A stretch of 64,000 nt of DNA, from NCBI GenBank assembly GCA_013398295.1, contig VZSF01000866.1, positions 132,565 through 196,564 on the forward strand, written 5' to 3'. The first letter of the stretch is position 1; every line of letters starts with the position of its first letter. A model generated the notes under the pieces. It searched no databases and was not told the origin of the DNA. It saw nothing but the letters and a program-made list of their open reading frames with translations. Below, piece by piece: positions 50,579-64,000 of the stretch. Position numbers and translations under genes: made by a program. The stretch is from Chionis minor (Eukaryota; Chordata; Aves; Charadriiformes; Chionididae).

Positions 50579-53500
50579 GTAGCAGGGGATGCAAATCACC
50601 GCAGAAGTGCAGCTCTGTGCCAAAATTCCCATCTAAGAAACATATACAACCAAAACTAGTTGTTTCTGGCACGCAGCGTAGACTTTGTGAATACTGTGCT
50701 AGGTAGAGAATTTGCTCACATTTCCCAATTTTCCTAGGCATTTATACTTCCTGGGCAAACACTGAAAACACTTGAACACCTAAATGTACCTGTACTCACC
50801 ATAGCATTCGACTCCATTTAGCTGGGTTCACGTGTTTACTTTGCAAGTGCCCTGTCATATGGTGAACAAAACCTTACTCTTAACAGCCACTGCTTTCTCA
50901 GATGTATCTTTAAAAATATAACTGCACAGAAGAGCAAAATAGCTTAATTTCAAGCGTAGTTGCATTCCTAAACGGCATACTCTGATCCAAATTGTTACCC
51001 AATATACATTTGTACCATTTTTTTCAACTACCTCAGGGGACGTAGCAAATCTATAGTAAAACTTGCTTGGTCTTAGAAGAGAAACAAGTACCTGTTGCAC
51101 CAGACATTAATGCATTTAAATTGTACTTGGTGAGCTTAAATTTGGGATAATGGTGTTTCTTTCTTTGTTTCCTTCTTATGCAAAGTGATCGGTATGACCA
51201 TTGGCATCTGTCTTTGCTTTTAATCTGTTTAAAACTCTATTGGCACAGTCATATGAGGCAAGTAAATATTTTTTTCATGAGCCTATAAAACATCATTAGT
51301 TTATTTTTTCATCATGTCAGGTTGGATAAGTATCTCACAGTGCCTGTACATCTTCATGAGAATTTTATTATTTATTTTGATTTAGACTAAACTAAAACGA
51401 AGACCTGTCCCAAAGCCCTGGGCTTCTCTGACAGTCTTTAAAATATACAGTAATAAAATTGAATTAACAGGCTCTCTCAGTGATTTCCAGATGGCAGTAT
51501 GCTGGTAACAGCAGAGAAACCACAAGAGCTTTAGCCCCCTCTGTTCTGCCCCAGCATTGCAGCAGATGCATCCTTCGCGTCTCTCTCACGCCAAAGTGGA
51601 AGGGCCAGACGGCAATGGCAATGGGGCAGGCAAGAACAGGATCCTGTTGTCAAAATAATAACCTTGCCCATTCCCAAATGCCAGAGGGGAACATCAGCTT
51701 TGCAGGCTAGTGCTCGACTATGCAATTTTTGAGAAACAATAGCTCCAGGACAGATAATTGAGCATTTTTATCCACATAGAGACATTAACTATGTCTAGTA
51801 AACTAGAAAATGAATTACCAACACAATGGCTATATTACTGAAGCTAATCTGTATTAATTCTCCACGTAGGCTACATTGATGTCAATGAAGACCACCACTA
51901 AGTACGCAGCTTACCCTAGATTTGAGGAGAGAAGGGTCTACACTGGGAGCATCAGGAAGCACAAACACAGATCTGCCATAGGTTCATTTTCCAGCTGATG
52001 AATCTTGAGTGCTCCAGAGTGAACAGTTCTGACTCAGGATGCTTGATTATAAATCTCTTCTTTTGTTTGGCTGAAATAACATAAACCATTTCCTTCCAGC
52101 TTTATAAACTGGGCAAAACAGAAAAATTGTTTTCTTTGAATTTACCAAATGTCAGAAGAACTGATGACAGAGGAAAATGTTGTCCTGCATGAAAGCATCT
52201 GCACAACCTTGCCAGTGTAGACCCAGTTAATGTCCCTGTCATCCAAAAAACAAAGCTGCCACCAGAAGCACAGAAATTGTTTCTGCTGATGTAACCTGCA
52301 CAAGAAACTCAGAAGAATGCAGTATTGTATCCCCACCAAGCAAGCCTGTCCTTAAAATGTATTGCCCCTGTGGCCTTTGCCAGCCAACGCTTCATAGGAA
52401 TAGGGCAATTTTCAGTTGCAAACAGGTGAAAACTGATTTTTGTGCTTGAAAGCAACTATAGTACCTATGAAAGAAGTGACTAACCTTGCCAGCCACCTGT
52501 GGCTGGCACCACTATAGATGCAGAGCAGCACTTTGGACTGACTGGGAGATGTGGGCTTGATGCATTACAGTTAGGGTGTCTTGTAAGCCAATGGTAATTG
52601 AAGGGGCTTGGAAGTTACAGGACTGAGACCACAGTTCTGCAAACAAATGGGATGGAGAGAGAGAGACTGAACAAACTACGCAAGCAGAGCTAAATACTTT
52701 TTCTAAAGCCAGTTTTCTTGTTCCACTCAGGTGAGTCTTCCTTTTGCATCCATGGCAAACACAACATCTGTTTTGGGTACAAGATGCTCTTCCCCCACTT
52801 ACGCACCTGCTCCTCCGTGTCCTCCAGCCTTCCTCACGGAGCATACTGGAAAGTGCCCTCTTCCAGGGACTACAGTTTTTTCAATGCAAAGCTAATTCAT
52901 TCAGAAGAATCCAGAAAGAAAATGAGCGTTCTCCATCCTTGCCCCAGCAGATCCCGAAGCAAGAGGGAAGACCCTCTATTTTACCTTCAGCGAAGTCAAG
53001 CAATACACATCGATCGTATCAACAGGTCGTGCAGTTCAATATAATCCAAACGTTTTACTCCTGCTGCCATTGCTGTTGAAGTACAGAGAAATGATGCTCT
53101 GGACACTGAACCTCACCAGTCAAGTAATAATAGTTACACAGCCCTGATAGCTGCAGACAGCATCCTTGCCCGCACGCTCATCCCTTTTCCCTCGTGCCCC
53201 CACGCCGTGTGCGGAGCACTCAGAGGGGACTGGGTCTCCGCTGATCTGCAGCGCAGGCAGCTGCCTCCTCACGAGGGCTGGGAAGCCCCAGGAGCTGCAG
53301 GACACCCCATGGTGGGGCAGAGGCCCGAGGCTTCCTCCCCTGCCACGAAATAAGGAGACCCCCGGGCAGCCCTATGCTGTGCTGGTGCCAGATGGCGGCG
53401 AACCAGGGAGCTGTAATGAGCTCTCAGCGGTTTCCTTTCTCCACTCTATTCCCCCTTCTTTCTCTATGGCATCCTGAAAGCTAAGGGCATCAAACACACA

Positions 53501-53809
53501 AGCCACCGTCGCAGTTGGAAAAACACAGGTATGCAACTTAAGTAAATATAATTCAGTTGTACCAATAAAATTGAAAACAGAGAAATGACATAAAAAGAAT
53601 GCACGTTATTTTAAATTGCAATTTTTTATATGTTCGCTTTTATTGCCTCACTCTTTAAAATAAATCCAGGACCTGATTTTACTTTAATAAAAGTTTAATT
53701 TCACATCTTGGTTTCAGTTCTGTACTTTTCATTTATTCTATGGCCAGCCTTCTGACAGGAAAAGGGCTAGAGCAGCTGGGGAGTTTTACAGGCAGGTTAT
53801 ACCCAAGTC

Positions 53810-53855
53810 ACTGTGGTACAGCGGTTAAGAGCAAATTCAATTGTAGCCTCCACTG
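53810..53855 (+). repeat. Possible tRNA-derived SINE head (box A-like)
   Basis: TGGTACAGCGGTTAAGAGC resembles the box A region of tRNA-derived SINEs such as MIR (a GTGGTTAAGAGC-type core). The expected box B is not clearly present downstream, and no cloverleaf forms, so this is not a tRNA gene. It is at best an ancient fragment. Confidence 0.25.
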
Positions 53856-56800
53856 TATCAGAATATTTTATTCTTTTGTTTTTCATACGTATGGTTTTGA
53901 AAAAGCAGCAAAGATTGAAATGGAGCCATTCTTCACATCCAAAACTGTAGGCCCACGTTTCAACATTTCACGGCCCCATGTTTCAAAGTTGACAGAAATG
54001 GTGTACGAGAGAGGGGTGTTTTAAAGGCCAAACCCAGGGTATGTAACACGCAAGTGACCCGCAGCAGCACCACAGAAGACTCCTGCTCTCAAAAGCCTCA
54101 GCATACCTAGCAAAATTTGGATTGTGGTTCTTTTTACTTCTTTCTTCTAAAAACCACCAAGAGAGCAAAAGCAAATAACAATCACTGCTGGGGCAAGGGC
54201 TCCCCCAGCCCCTCTCCAAGGGGCTGCCTCTGTGGGAACACCCCACGCAGCTTCATTTCGGCCTAGGGAAGGGAGCCTTTGCTGCTCTGCTGTCACCTCC
54301 GAGCCCCTTTGACCACAAGGCCTCCTCGGGGCACCCTTCTCCACCCAAGGGCAGCCCCACTGCAGATTTCTCCCTCCCCAACCCATACCAGCCATCTGCT
54401 CCAAGCCCTCACGTTACTACCAGCAAGCAGCCGGGGAGGCAATAAAACCACCAGCATCTTTAACAAGCGTATCCTCTTACCTCAATAGGGAGCATCCCAC
54501 CAGCTCCTGCCCGCTCTGCTTGGCCATGCTGCTCCATGGAGAGCCACCGCTCCTGGGGCTGCAGCCCCACCTCGTCACACACCCAGAGCAGGGGTAGCTA
54601 TGACCTCCCCACAAGCCGACCTGCCGTGGCTGGGTGAGAAGGTGGCCAGGAGAGGGCTGACCCCTGCCACCCTCCAGGTGCACCAGTCTCCTCATCATCT
54701 GCCACAAAATTGCAGCTGAGACCCATTATCATCACTGGGAGGAGGTGGGGGGGGAAGAGGTTGAGTTTTTTGGTGTGGCAAAGGGCTGACCATCGTCTTT
54801 CAAATGGGCAGCCCTCAGACAGTGGCTTCTGGATTCTTTCTCCCTTGCCTACACACTCCCTCTCCGGAGGTGAGAGCTCACCCTCCATGGCTGCTTGGTC
54901 AAGTGGGGTGCCCTTGCCCACGGCTGACCTAGCGAAGGCAGGTGACATTTGCCTGGGCTGGGAACCATGCGAAGGACAAAGCTGCCTCTCACAGGACCAG
55001 AAGAGGCACAGTCAGAGCCAGAAAAGTCTATCTGGCGTAAAACGGCAGGCTTTTGCAAAGGCAGAGAATGAAAACAGCCCCTGTGGGGTGGCTACGCTCT
55101 CTGCATGCTGAACATCCACACAGCCCAGCCTGGGGGGAGGTCAGCAAACCTCCCCTCATCCAGCTTCTCTGGAAGGCAGCGTACAAAACCATTTTGTTTC
55201 TGAAGGGCTTATTTGCAAGCAAGAGGCAAATCCCCTCGCTCAGACTCACAGTAGAAGCGTAGCATCACCATTAGGACTCAAGATGCTACGCACCAGCACC
55301 AAACACGTCTGGAGCCTAATGGATGCAAGCACAACCACTCCCAGACACTGGTCCCTCTCTTTATACACCCTGCTCGGCTCCCTGTTAAGGGAATTTGCAT
55401 TTAAGGTCAGCGGTAGGTACTTGTGCTCTGGCTGCTGAAGGTCTTGCTGATTGCTGTGGTGTCTCTGCAATGGTGTGACTCATTACAAATGCATCATTCA
55501 TCACAGGGTTCCCTACCCTGCCGCTCACAGCTGTTTTAACTTTGCTGCCTGATGTATGTTATGCAGCTGTAGCATATCAGCATGTGGATTTAAAACAAAC
55601 AAAAGAAAAGGAAACTAAAGCAACATTTTTGCTCTTCTACCTTTTTTTTTTTTAAAATTTTTTATTAAATAGAGCAGATAATAATCAGCCTATCCTTTCT
55701 GCAACAGCCACAAGGATAATTTTGGTTTTGGTAATGTAAGTCGTGCTGTGATAGAGGTCGGGTGGAAGGACCCAAAGCACTGTAGCTTGGCTGAGCTGGC
55801 CACCCCGCAAATGCTCAGCTGTTAACACCTGAACGCTGACAACTTAAGCCCAGATATGTAGGGGAGTCTTACATGAGCTACTGAAAAGAACAGGAAATAA
55901 TGTCATGTTTTATTCATGTCCGCAGAGCTGCGCGCAGCTCTACAAATGAAGAGATAGTGATTTCCTCTCATCGGCCTTAAAAAAGTACTAAATTGTAACC
56001 AAGACAGCAGATTTGTTACCGTCATAAATTTATCGTTTCTCTATAGCAACCAGGTCCCTTCTGCCTGGCTGTTGCTGCCAGATGTTCATTTCCGTGTAAT
56101 TTAGCCATACACGCAAGCCACTGGCTTGCACTGCCCTTGCTCTGTTTTCCCTGTTAGCAATTCTCTTTGCTTCCTGGTCACTATTTCATTAGCAATAAGT
56201 CATGCAGCAGACAGGTGAAGTTGTACAAAGAAGTTGTTACTAAACGTGCTGATGGGCTGTGCTGCCTGCTGAAGCTTTGCAGATGGACAGCCTCCGCGTT
56301 CCAGGTCGCGATGCTAACCTTCGCGCTGCACGGGAGTAAAAGCCTTCTCAAAAGCCTTTCTCCACTGCCCCTTGGGCAGCAGTCGCTCACATCCTCCATG
56401 TAAGACAGTAAACCCGCAACCACACACTGGGTAACAACGTGGAAGGACTCCATGCTTATAAACCTAGAGAAACTCTTCATCAGGAGAAGGGCCAAGACTT
56501 TGTTAACACGCATACAGACCCAGCTTACTCCTGTCTTCTTCCAACATCTCTTTCCCATTCTCTCTCCCCCACCCCTTTTCATGGCTTGTTCTTGTTCTCT
56601 GCAGACTGTTTTTAATGCTGTGCTCTAAAAGGATCTCACCTCCTAAGGTGAAGGCTACCAACCACAATCCGAGCTCTGATACCATCTTGAGGAAGCCAGC
56701 AGCTTCTGTTCTTCATGTTCCTGCGCTAAAATATGGTAACCTGTAAAGCTGAGCACAACTGGGAACCGGGGCACGACATAGTTACAAGCATGAACAGAGA

Positions 56801-58177
56801 AAGCCAAACGTTCATTTATGAAGAAAATCTTAATTAAAAAACCCCCTGACTGGCAGAAGCATTGCCCTGTACTTCCAGAAGCAGCGGTACTAACAAGACT
56901 GGTTTGCCTTGTGGCTGCCCTGCTCATCAGAGTATTTCAAGGGTCCAAGAAGAACTGTAAGGCAGAGCACACAGACCATCTGAAGTGGATGTACGCCAAC
57001 TAACACGTGGGTTTTCACCACAAAAATTCTCTGGGTTGAGCTGACATTTCAGTTTTTATCTTTCTTGCCAGTCCAAATTAGGGTTGGCATTTTCCACAAA
57101 AACCTGTGAGAATTTAATACATTGAAACTTCTATCTTATCTGAGTTTGGCTGAACCTGTCCATGAAGCTCAAAAGCTTTGGTGGGGACAAAGGCAGGAGA
57201 ATGAGGAGTAAACTAAGCAGCAGAGAGATTGCATTTGCTTTTTTTTTCCTAGCACATTAGGCTAAACCCAGAATTCTGTTCTAAGCAAGTCAAGGAACAA
57301 ACTTCAGAAACACCTTGGGCTATGCTCTAAGCCCGAAGCGTGGTCAGTGTCATACCTAAGCCGCGTCAACACGCATCATTCTAAACCTGGGATTTTCATG
57401 CCATGTTCAGCTCACCCACATCTTCCTTGCATTTGCTTTCTAACATTAGCCAGATTTACTCTCCTTAATGACCAGCTTTTATGGCCTCATCTCTACATGT
57501 ATTTACCCAGCTGCTATGTATTTGCTAGGTGAGCACGTGTGTCACTTCATGTTTCAGAAGGGCTTTTAACCCTCGCCTTTGGGCAGCCAGGATTTCCTGC
57601 TCGGCAGCAGCAGGAACAGGGTGAGACAGGAAATACTGCTGGCTGCTGCCCGGGGCTGGGAGGGAGAAAGGTCAACGGCTGTGTTTGTACCTTCTCATTA
57701 CTCCCACATCCCCAGGCTTGTGTCTAGTCAAGACTGCATCTATCAATGCCACTATCGAGAACCAATTTATGACCAGCGGAACTTAGCAAATCGCCCTTTT
57801 GTGTTTTCAGGGTTTGCTGAACTCCGTTGGAGTACCTACCATCAATGCCTTCCGTTGTCTTCAGACTGCCTTGAATATTATGTTGCTGAGCCAGCACTTA
57901 CCGGTGTCAGAGGAACACCAGATAGCCACACGCTCAGTGTCCGTGCCACCCGTGGGAACAGAGCCAAGCCTTTCCTGCAGCCTGAAACGGGAGTCACTTT
58001 GTCAAGGCTCTGGCTTGAGACCATCCACTTTATATTTTGCTTTGTAGAAGCATCTTGGGAGGTCAGCCATGCTAGGACAAGGCACGCGATATTGCAAAGT
58101 TGTGGCAATCATTTGACGCTCATCATCATTAGAAAATATCGTTGAATTTTAAAATGGGATTTTTAAACAAAAACATT

Positions 58178-61100
58178 TTTATTTCCTAATTTGATCTGAA
58201 GTTCTAGAAGCATCAGCTTAAGCTTTACATGATTACAGCCCCATCATAGCGTTTTGTCCATCGTCTTTTTGTATACCTACAACTTCACTGCTGTGATCAA
58301 CGCTTCCATTTTACCCTTTACAAGGTTGCTATGATACTTTATAGCACTACAATAAACAAACTCACTTAAAAACCATTACATCCCCATACTTGTGGACTAC
58401 TGCATACTACCATGAAGGTAGAAATAGGCTGAATGCTTCTCAAATAGCAATGTTAGTGGAGTTTCTGAAGAGTCAATTCAAACAAAATTAGTTTTATTCT
58501 GAATCAAAATTAAACATTTGTGAAGTTTCCCATAAAAAGTCCAATACTTTGCTTTTCCAGAGTGCAAAACCAAATTCATAAATGAAAAATTCCACAGCAT
58601 TTCAGCAAAGTTGCAACTTGTACTGGTAAATATTGCAAATAACAATAAGACATAAAGTATTACATCCCACATATTTTTGAAACTGAATTTATAATTTCAG
58701 AAGGACAGCAATGGTATTTTTAAGAGACAGTATGGCAAACATTTTTGAAAAATATCTTTAACCACCACTGCTCAGACCTTAAAGCTGAACCCAAACAAAG
58801 CAACTACCTGCCAATTCTGGGGTCCATAAAGAGCCTAGGGAAAGTCATCCATTTATGTTAAAGGTAATGTGGAATTCAGAGTCAGTGCTGGGACTACAAA
58901 ACCATAAACAGTGAGCCTATAGTATTTACACAGCTGTGAGTTCAGGTCTAACTTTTTAAAAAACTTACTTAGACAAAGGGAACTCTGATAGGATCTGCTT
59001 GTCTGCTTGTCTCATCCTGAGACAAGTATATCATCATCTAAGATTTCGTTCAAACTGAGACTACCTAGATTCAAGTAAAAATACTGCATTTTGATGCTGT
59101 TAATTGAAGAGAAACACAATGCTTGAATGTCAGGTAGTTTTCTCCTTCCTGTGAACCAGCACACATTAAAAAAATTGCATAATATTGAAAAATGGTTATA
59201 CAAATTATACCACTTCATTACTTCTCCCCACCTCCGTGTACTATGGTTTTTGCAGTTTTTGAATAAAACTCGTTGACGAAACCACATCAACATAAGACAA
59301 TTCAACGGCTCTTTCAAGCAAGATGTCATTTCAGCCATTTTAACTTAAAGGGCACATAGCAACAATGCAGGTAACTGAGAAACACCTCTTCTGCTCAAAC
59401 GCGGTGCATTCTTGCACACGACACTTTCAAGCAGATTCCAGGACCTGTAACAAGGTTTTACATGAGATGTGTGTAACAGCAGGAAACTATATACCCATTG
59501 CAATAGCTTAAAACAACAGGTTTTTGAAATATGGGGAAGCTAAGTAAGACAAGGTATGCTCCTGTATTATATTAAGAGAACTTGCAAAGAGCAGTTGAAC
59601 ATGGTCCCCTTGCTGCCCAAACAGGGAATACTGTGGAAGTGAAATTTTTGAACTGAGTCAACTGGTGTTCAGGTGTTGTTTTGCCATTCCTTTGCTGATA
59701 TTCCCTCATTTTCTTATTTTGCTTTATCTAGGACACAAAAGCAGAGCTTCTACTAGCATATACTTACAAATTCAATTTCATTTCCCTGAAGTGCTAAAGC
59801 CTTCCTAATAGTTTTCCTTAGGAATGAGTTCACCACCAAATTAACATGAACCAAAGCTGACAAGTTAGTAGAATATGTTTGTTTAGTTTCACCACAAAAC
59901 CACATAATTGTTTAGGCCCATTTTCTTTTTATTAATAATATAAGGTTCTATAATCTCTTAACATTACAACTGAAGTTTTACAGTTAGTCTCACACTAAAA
60001 TGACAAACACTGTTTGGCTTTATTTGCAGAAAGTTAAATTACAACCTTGATAAACATACATGTCCAAGATTGAGAAGCAATTTGTGTTTTCTGGATTTCA
60101 GTGCTAATGTATCCCTGCCTTTGAAATTGGTTTCAGTTAATTAACATTGCTACGGAAGAACTATTTGGCCTGGCCTCTGTTCACAACCATAAGGCAAAGA
60201 TGACATCTTTAACTCACCAATATACTATAAGTCAAGTCAAGACGAGACACTTTTTTTTTTCTGACTGTAAGATTTAGACCTTGGATCATTTTCTAACAGA
60301 TTTTCTTTTTTCTTTTATAAAACTTTTATAAAAGTCTCTCGAATGGAAATACATTTTGCAGGCAAGCCCTACTCACTCTGCACCTCTTCTACTTCAAAGA
60401 GAGCAGAAACTGGAATTGGAAGTCATGACAAGCTTAATTAAAACTGCTTGTAACTTGCATATGGCCCAAATAGTTAAGCAAATGAAAAAAAGTAATGTGT
60501 TATGCCAAGGTATGCTTCTGATGTGCATGGATCAAGCTCCATCTCTGAACAGGCTGCAGCTACGGGAAGTGAAGACTTCAGAAAGAAAGTAAAGAACATA
60601 GAAGGAAGAGTGGTGGAAGCCTTCAGCTTTACAGAAGGGAAGATTTCTTTTAAATGAGTAACACTCTATGCGTATCTCTTGCATTACACTTTTCTCTATT
60701 TTCACTAGGAATTTAAATGTGAAATTAAAGACAGTCATTAATGCATTTCAACTGCACTTTTCATAAGACAGAAAAATATTTAGGAAGACAGCAATAGGGT
60801 GGCCAGGAGAAAAAATATCCATTATATTTGTAGTTAATCTTTTCCTCAGAGCTGTCCAGTGAGGCTGCTTTGGGACCCTTATAGCCTGTTATTTCACCTT
60901 CCCATAGGACAATTGACATGCAGTAAAAATCTTTACTGCATTTTAAATCACTTCAGAAGCCAGTGGCCATTTAAAGGTTTGAAATAGAGGGTAGGAGTTT
61001 TTGCCTGTGTAATTTCAATAAAAAAGGGACGTGGAAACCTCAGTCAGAAAATTGGGAAGGATGTTGTAGAGCTGTGTAGCTCTTAAAGTCAAAAATCTTG

Positions 61101-63191
61101 AGAGACACGTACTACTGAGCTATGACTACTTGTAGTTCTGCTTGCGCTGTCATTCTGCAAAAAGACTCCACATGCTTTCCTTCAAAATAGATTCTTCAGT
61201 TAGACATACACTTTCATTGAGGCACATAATCACCCTTCATATTCACCCTTCACATTCACAAACTCCTAGAGAGGTCTCTATACAAGTCCTTAGCAAGGCG
61301 CCAGCTGTAGGCACGTAGTCACCACCACGCAGCATGCAAGCTGAGGAAGTCCTCTGCAGAGACACATACAGCTTCACTTTGCTGAGACACCATTGTGTAC
61401 TTAAGGAACACTTAACCACAGTGCAAAGAGTAACTTTCTTAAAACAGACTATACCTACAGTTGCTGCTGAAATATGAACCCTGGGGGCCAAAACCAGAAA
61501 TGCGAGAATAGATTTTTTGGTGTTGAAATGTTGTGGAAACAAAAAACCCACCCTTTGAAATAAATCTAGCTGCACTGCAAATATCACATTAACATTCTGT
61601 TTTATGATCTCCAGATCATAAAAAGTTTTCCTTAAGTATCTTGACAGCATGCATTTTAAAGTGATGTTTTGAGTCTTCATGTGTTTTTGATCACATTTAT
61701 AGAATTGAAATTGATCTTTAGACTAGTTGAAAGTTGTCTGATATGCAGTATTTTTCAAGCATTTTACACTTTTTTTGGTATATGACCAAAACTGAGAGCT
61801 AATTGGACAGTATTCTAAAATAGTTTAAAAACAAAAAACAAAAATGCAATTTTATCTTCTCCTCATTAAGGGCAATACCAATACAAAAGGTGTCCAAACT
61901 GACACTACTGAGCTGTGAACCAGTTGGCTCAGTGGACAGTGTCCTCAGAAGATAGTCTGTATTTTTTCTATCCTATGCAATTGTATAGATTAATTATCAA
62001 AAAGTTGGATAATTTGCTTTAAGAAAAAAACCCACATTAAAAATGGATCATGAGTATTGACAAATACTTTTAGTTTGTTTTACTGATTAAGATTCAAAGT
62101 TTCAATGTAAAAATGCTTACACTCACACAATATTGATCAAGAAAATATTTCATTCTCTTAAAATTAAATGGACAATTAAAATTGTGGCTACTAGTGAAGT
62201 AAATGATTCATAAAGGCCATAGGAAACTGTACAAAACTAAAATGGGAAAATCTCACTTTCAGGATGACAGTATATTGTCCACTAAAGTGTTTTATTAAAC
62301 TGTTGAGACTGTTTCAAAAGACAGTGCTGGGCAGTTTCATTTGAATAGCCAAAACATTATTGTTTTTCTGAAAAAGGTATTTTGCATTTCTGCAAAACAA
62401 ACAGAACAGGAGCAAAAACCATACACACTAGGACTGAAGTACAGATGAAGGCAAAGTTTTGTTACAAACCTGTTTTCAGCATACAGTGAGAAGTGTTCAT
62501 TGTACAAAACTTAGTGACTGACCTACAATTAGTTTAAGATTATCCCAGCAATGCAAATACAACTCAGAACAGCTCAATTGTGCAAGATTTTCCAATAGTG
62601 CTGCAGTGGGAGACCCCCGAGTTTTTAGAAGTAGTTTGACTTACATTGTCTCTTTTGATCAAAGCCTACATTTGTACTTCAAGTATTCACAAGTCTGTTC
62701 CATACTTAATCCTTCAGCACAGTAACACACTCCTTGGTGTTCTCTCATCTGCCTCCTAGCAGCTTTTCTGTAGCAAGAGGCTGGGTTGAGCAGCTGCTTC
62801 TGTGGAAAACACTGTTGTCAGTCTTTGTTCTCCTTGCAGGGGATGCTTTAGTAAGAAACATCTGGCAGTATTCAGCATCAAAAATACTCTCAGCTGTGTT
62901 GCCTAGCCAAACTTGGAAACCCAAATTCACATTTCCTGGTTGGTAATACACTTCATGCCCAGTGGCTTGTTTAAGAGTTTAAGAGCTTTGTAAGTAAAAA
63001 TCCATAAACATTAACAGTGATGTTGAAACTTTATTGGGGGGAGGGTAAAGGGGGTGGCAAAAATCAATGTAAGTTACTAGTTTTTAAAGTTTAGTCTATG
63101 TTATATTTGATTACTGGGATATCAATACAATGGAAGTGGAGGAATTTCAACAGTTATTTTGAAGAAGTTTTAGTACATGTTGTGCAGGGCT
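58178..63191 (-). other. AGPS: Probable long AGPS 3' UTR
   Basis: About 5 kb of continuously AT-rich sequence without a supported gene follows the AGPS stop codon on the - strand. Minus-strand AATAAA hexamers occur close to the stop (63030-63035) and at the far end (58178-58183), with others between. A Pumilio-type element (TGTAAATA on -) lies at 58923-58930. Mammalian AGPS transcripts have a long 3' UTR, which fits the distal signal. The composition shift near 58.15 kb also fits. The extent is inferred. Confidence 0.5.
63030..63035 (-). promoter_or_regulatory. AGPS: Proximal AGPS poly(A) signal
   Basis: AATAAA on the minus strand starts about 156 nt beyond the AGPS stop codon. If used, it would give a very short 3' UTR compared with the distal signal at 58178-58183, so alternative polyadenylation is possible. 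Confidence 0.5.

Positions 63192-64000
<809 letters not shown>

Larger units (their letters stand above)
40191..58170. other. Intergenic DNA between TTC30 and AGPS
   Basis: No supported gene. There are simple repeats at 41992-42024 and 50557-50578 and a tRNA-like fragment near 53815. GC-richer patches lie at about 44.4-45.2, 53.16-53.42 and 54.2-55.1 kb. The open frames here (up to 188 codons, at 57579-58145) have no recognised domain, overlap frames on the other strand, and look fortuitous. Confidence 0.6.

Noticed and set aside
57579..58145. 188-codon open frame on + just left of the AGPS 3' UTR
   Set aside because: No domain is recognisable, overlapping frames exist on the other strand, and it lies in ordinary intergenic sequence.

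Overview
This is vertebrate nuclear DNA, most likely from a bird. The evidence is spliced exons with consensus acceptors, CpG islands over promoters, long AT-rich non-coding stretches, and a low density of recognisable interspersed repeats. The bird assignment is an inference from compactness and low repeat load. The vertebrate assignment is secure from the gene content and order.

Three protein-coding genes can be supported. (1) The last coding exon of PDE11A (dual-specificity cyclic-nucleotide phosphodiesterase 11A) is on the + strand at 12072-12233. Everything to its left reads as its final intron, and its 3' UTR follows. (2) A complete, intronless TTC30/IFT70 gene (intraflagellar transport complex B, a TPR protein) is on the + strand at 18490-20490, under a strong CpG-island promoter that carries ZNF143-like, ETS-like and RFX X-box-like motifs. 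(3) The last coding exon of AGPS (peroxisomal alkyl-dihydroxyacetone-phosphate synthase, ether-lipid synthesis) is on the - strand at 63192-63313, with a probable long AT-rich 3' UTR reaching down to about 58.2 kb. The order PDE11A > TTC30 > < AGPS matches the human 2q31.2 neighbourhood. Mammals carry two TTC30 copies (TTC30A and TTC30B) here, whereas this window has one.

The rest is non-coding. 1-12071 is PDE11A intron. 12234-18060 is PDE11A 3' UTR and spacer, and contains a perfect palindromic RFX X-box. About 20.7-58.2 kb is an intergenic stretch between the convergent TTC30 and AGPS genes. It holds an orphan CpG island (about 26.8-27.3 kb) with an adjacent G-quadruplex motif, a 191-nt uninterrupted polypurine tract built from a 51-bp minisatellite, a decayed LINE ORF2-like fragment near 39.6-40.2 kb, and small microsatellites.

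The genes share a neighbourhood, not a pathway. TTC30 serves ciliary transport, PDE11A cAMP/cGMP breakdown, and AGPS plasmalogen synthesis. I found no rRNA, canonical tRNA, CRISPR array or intact mobile element, and nothing that amounts to a new biological system. The items most worth checking are the X-box sites around TTC30, the orphan CpG island and the polypurine minisatellite.
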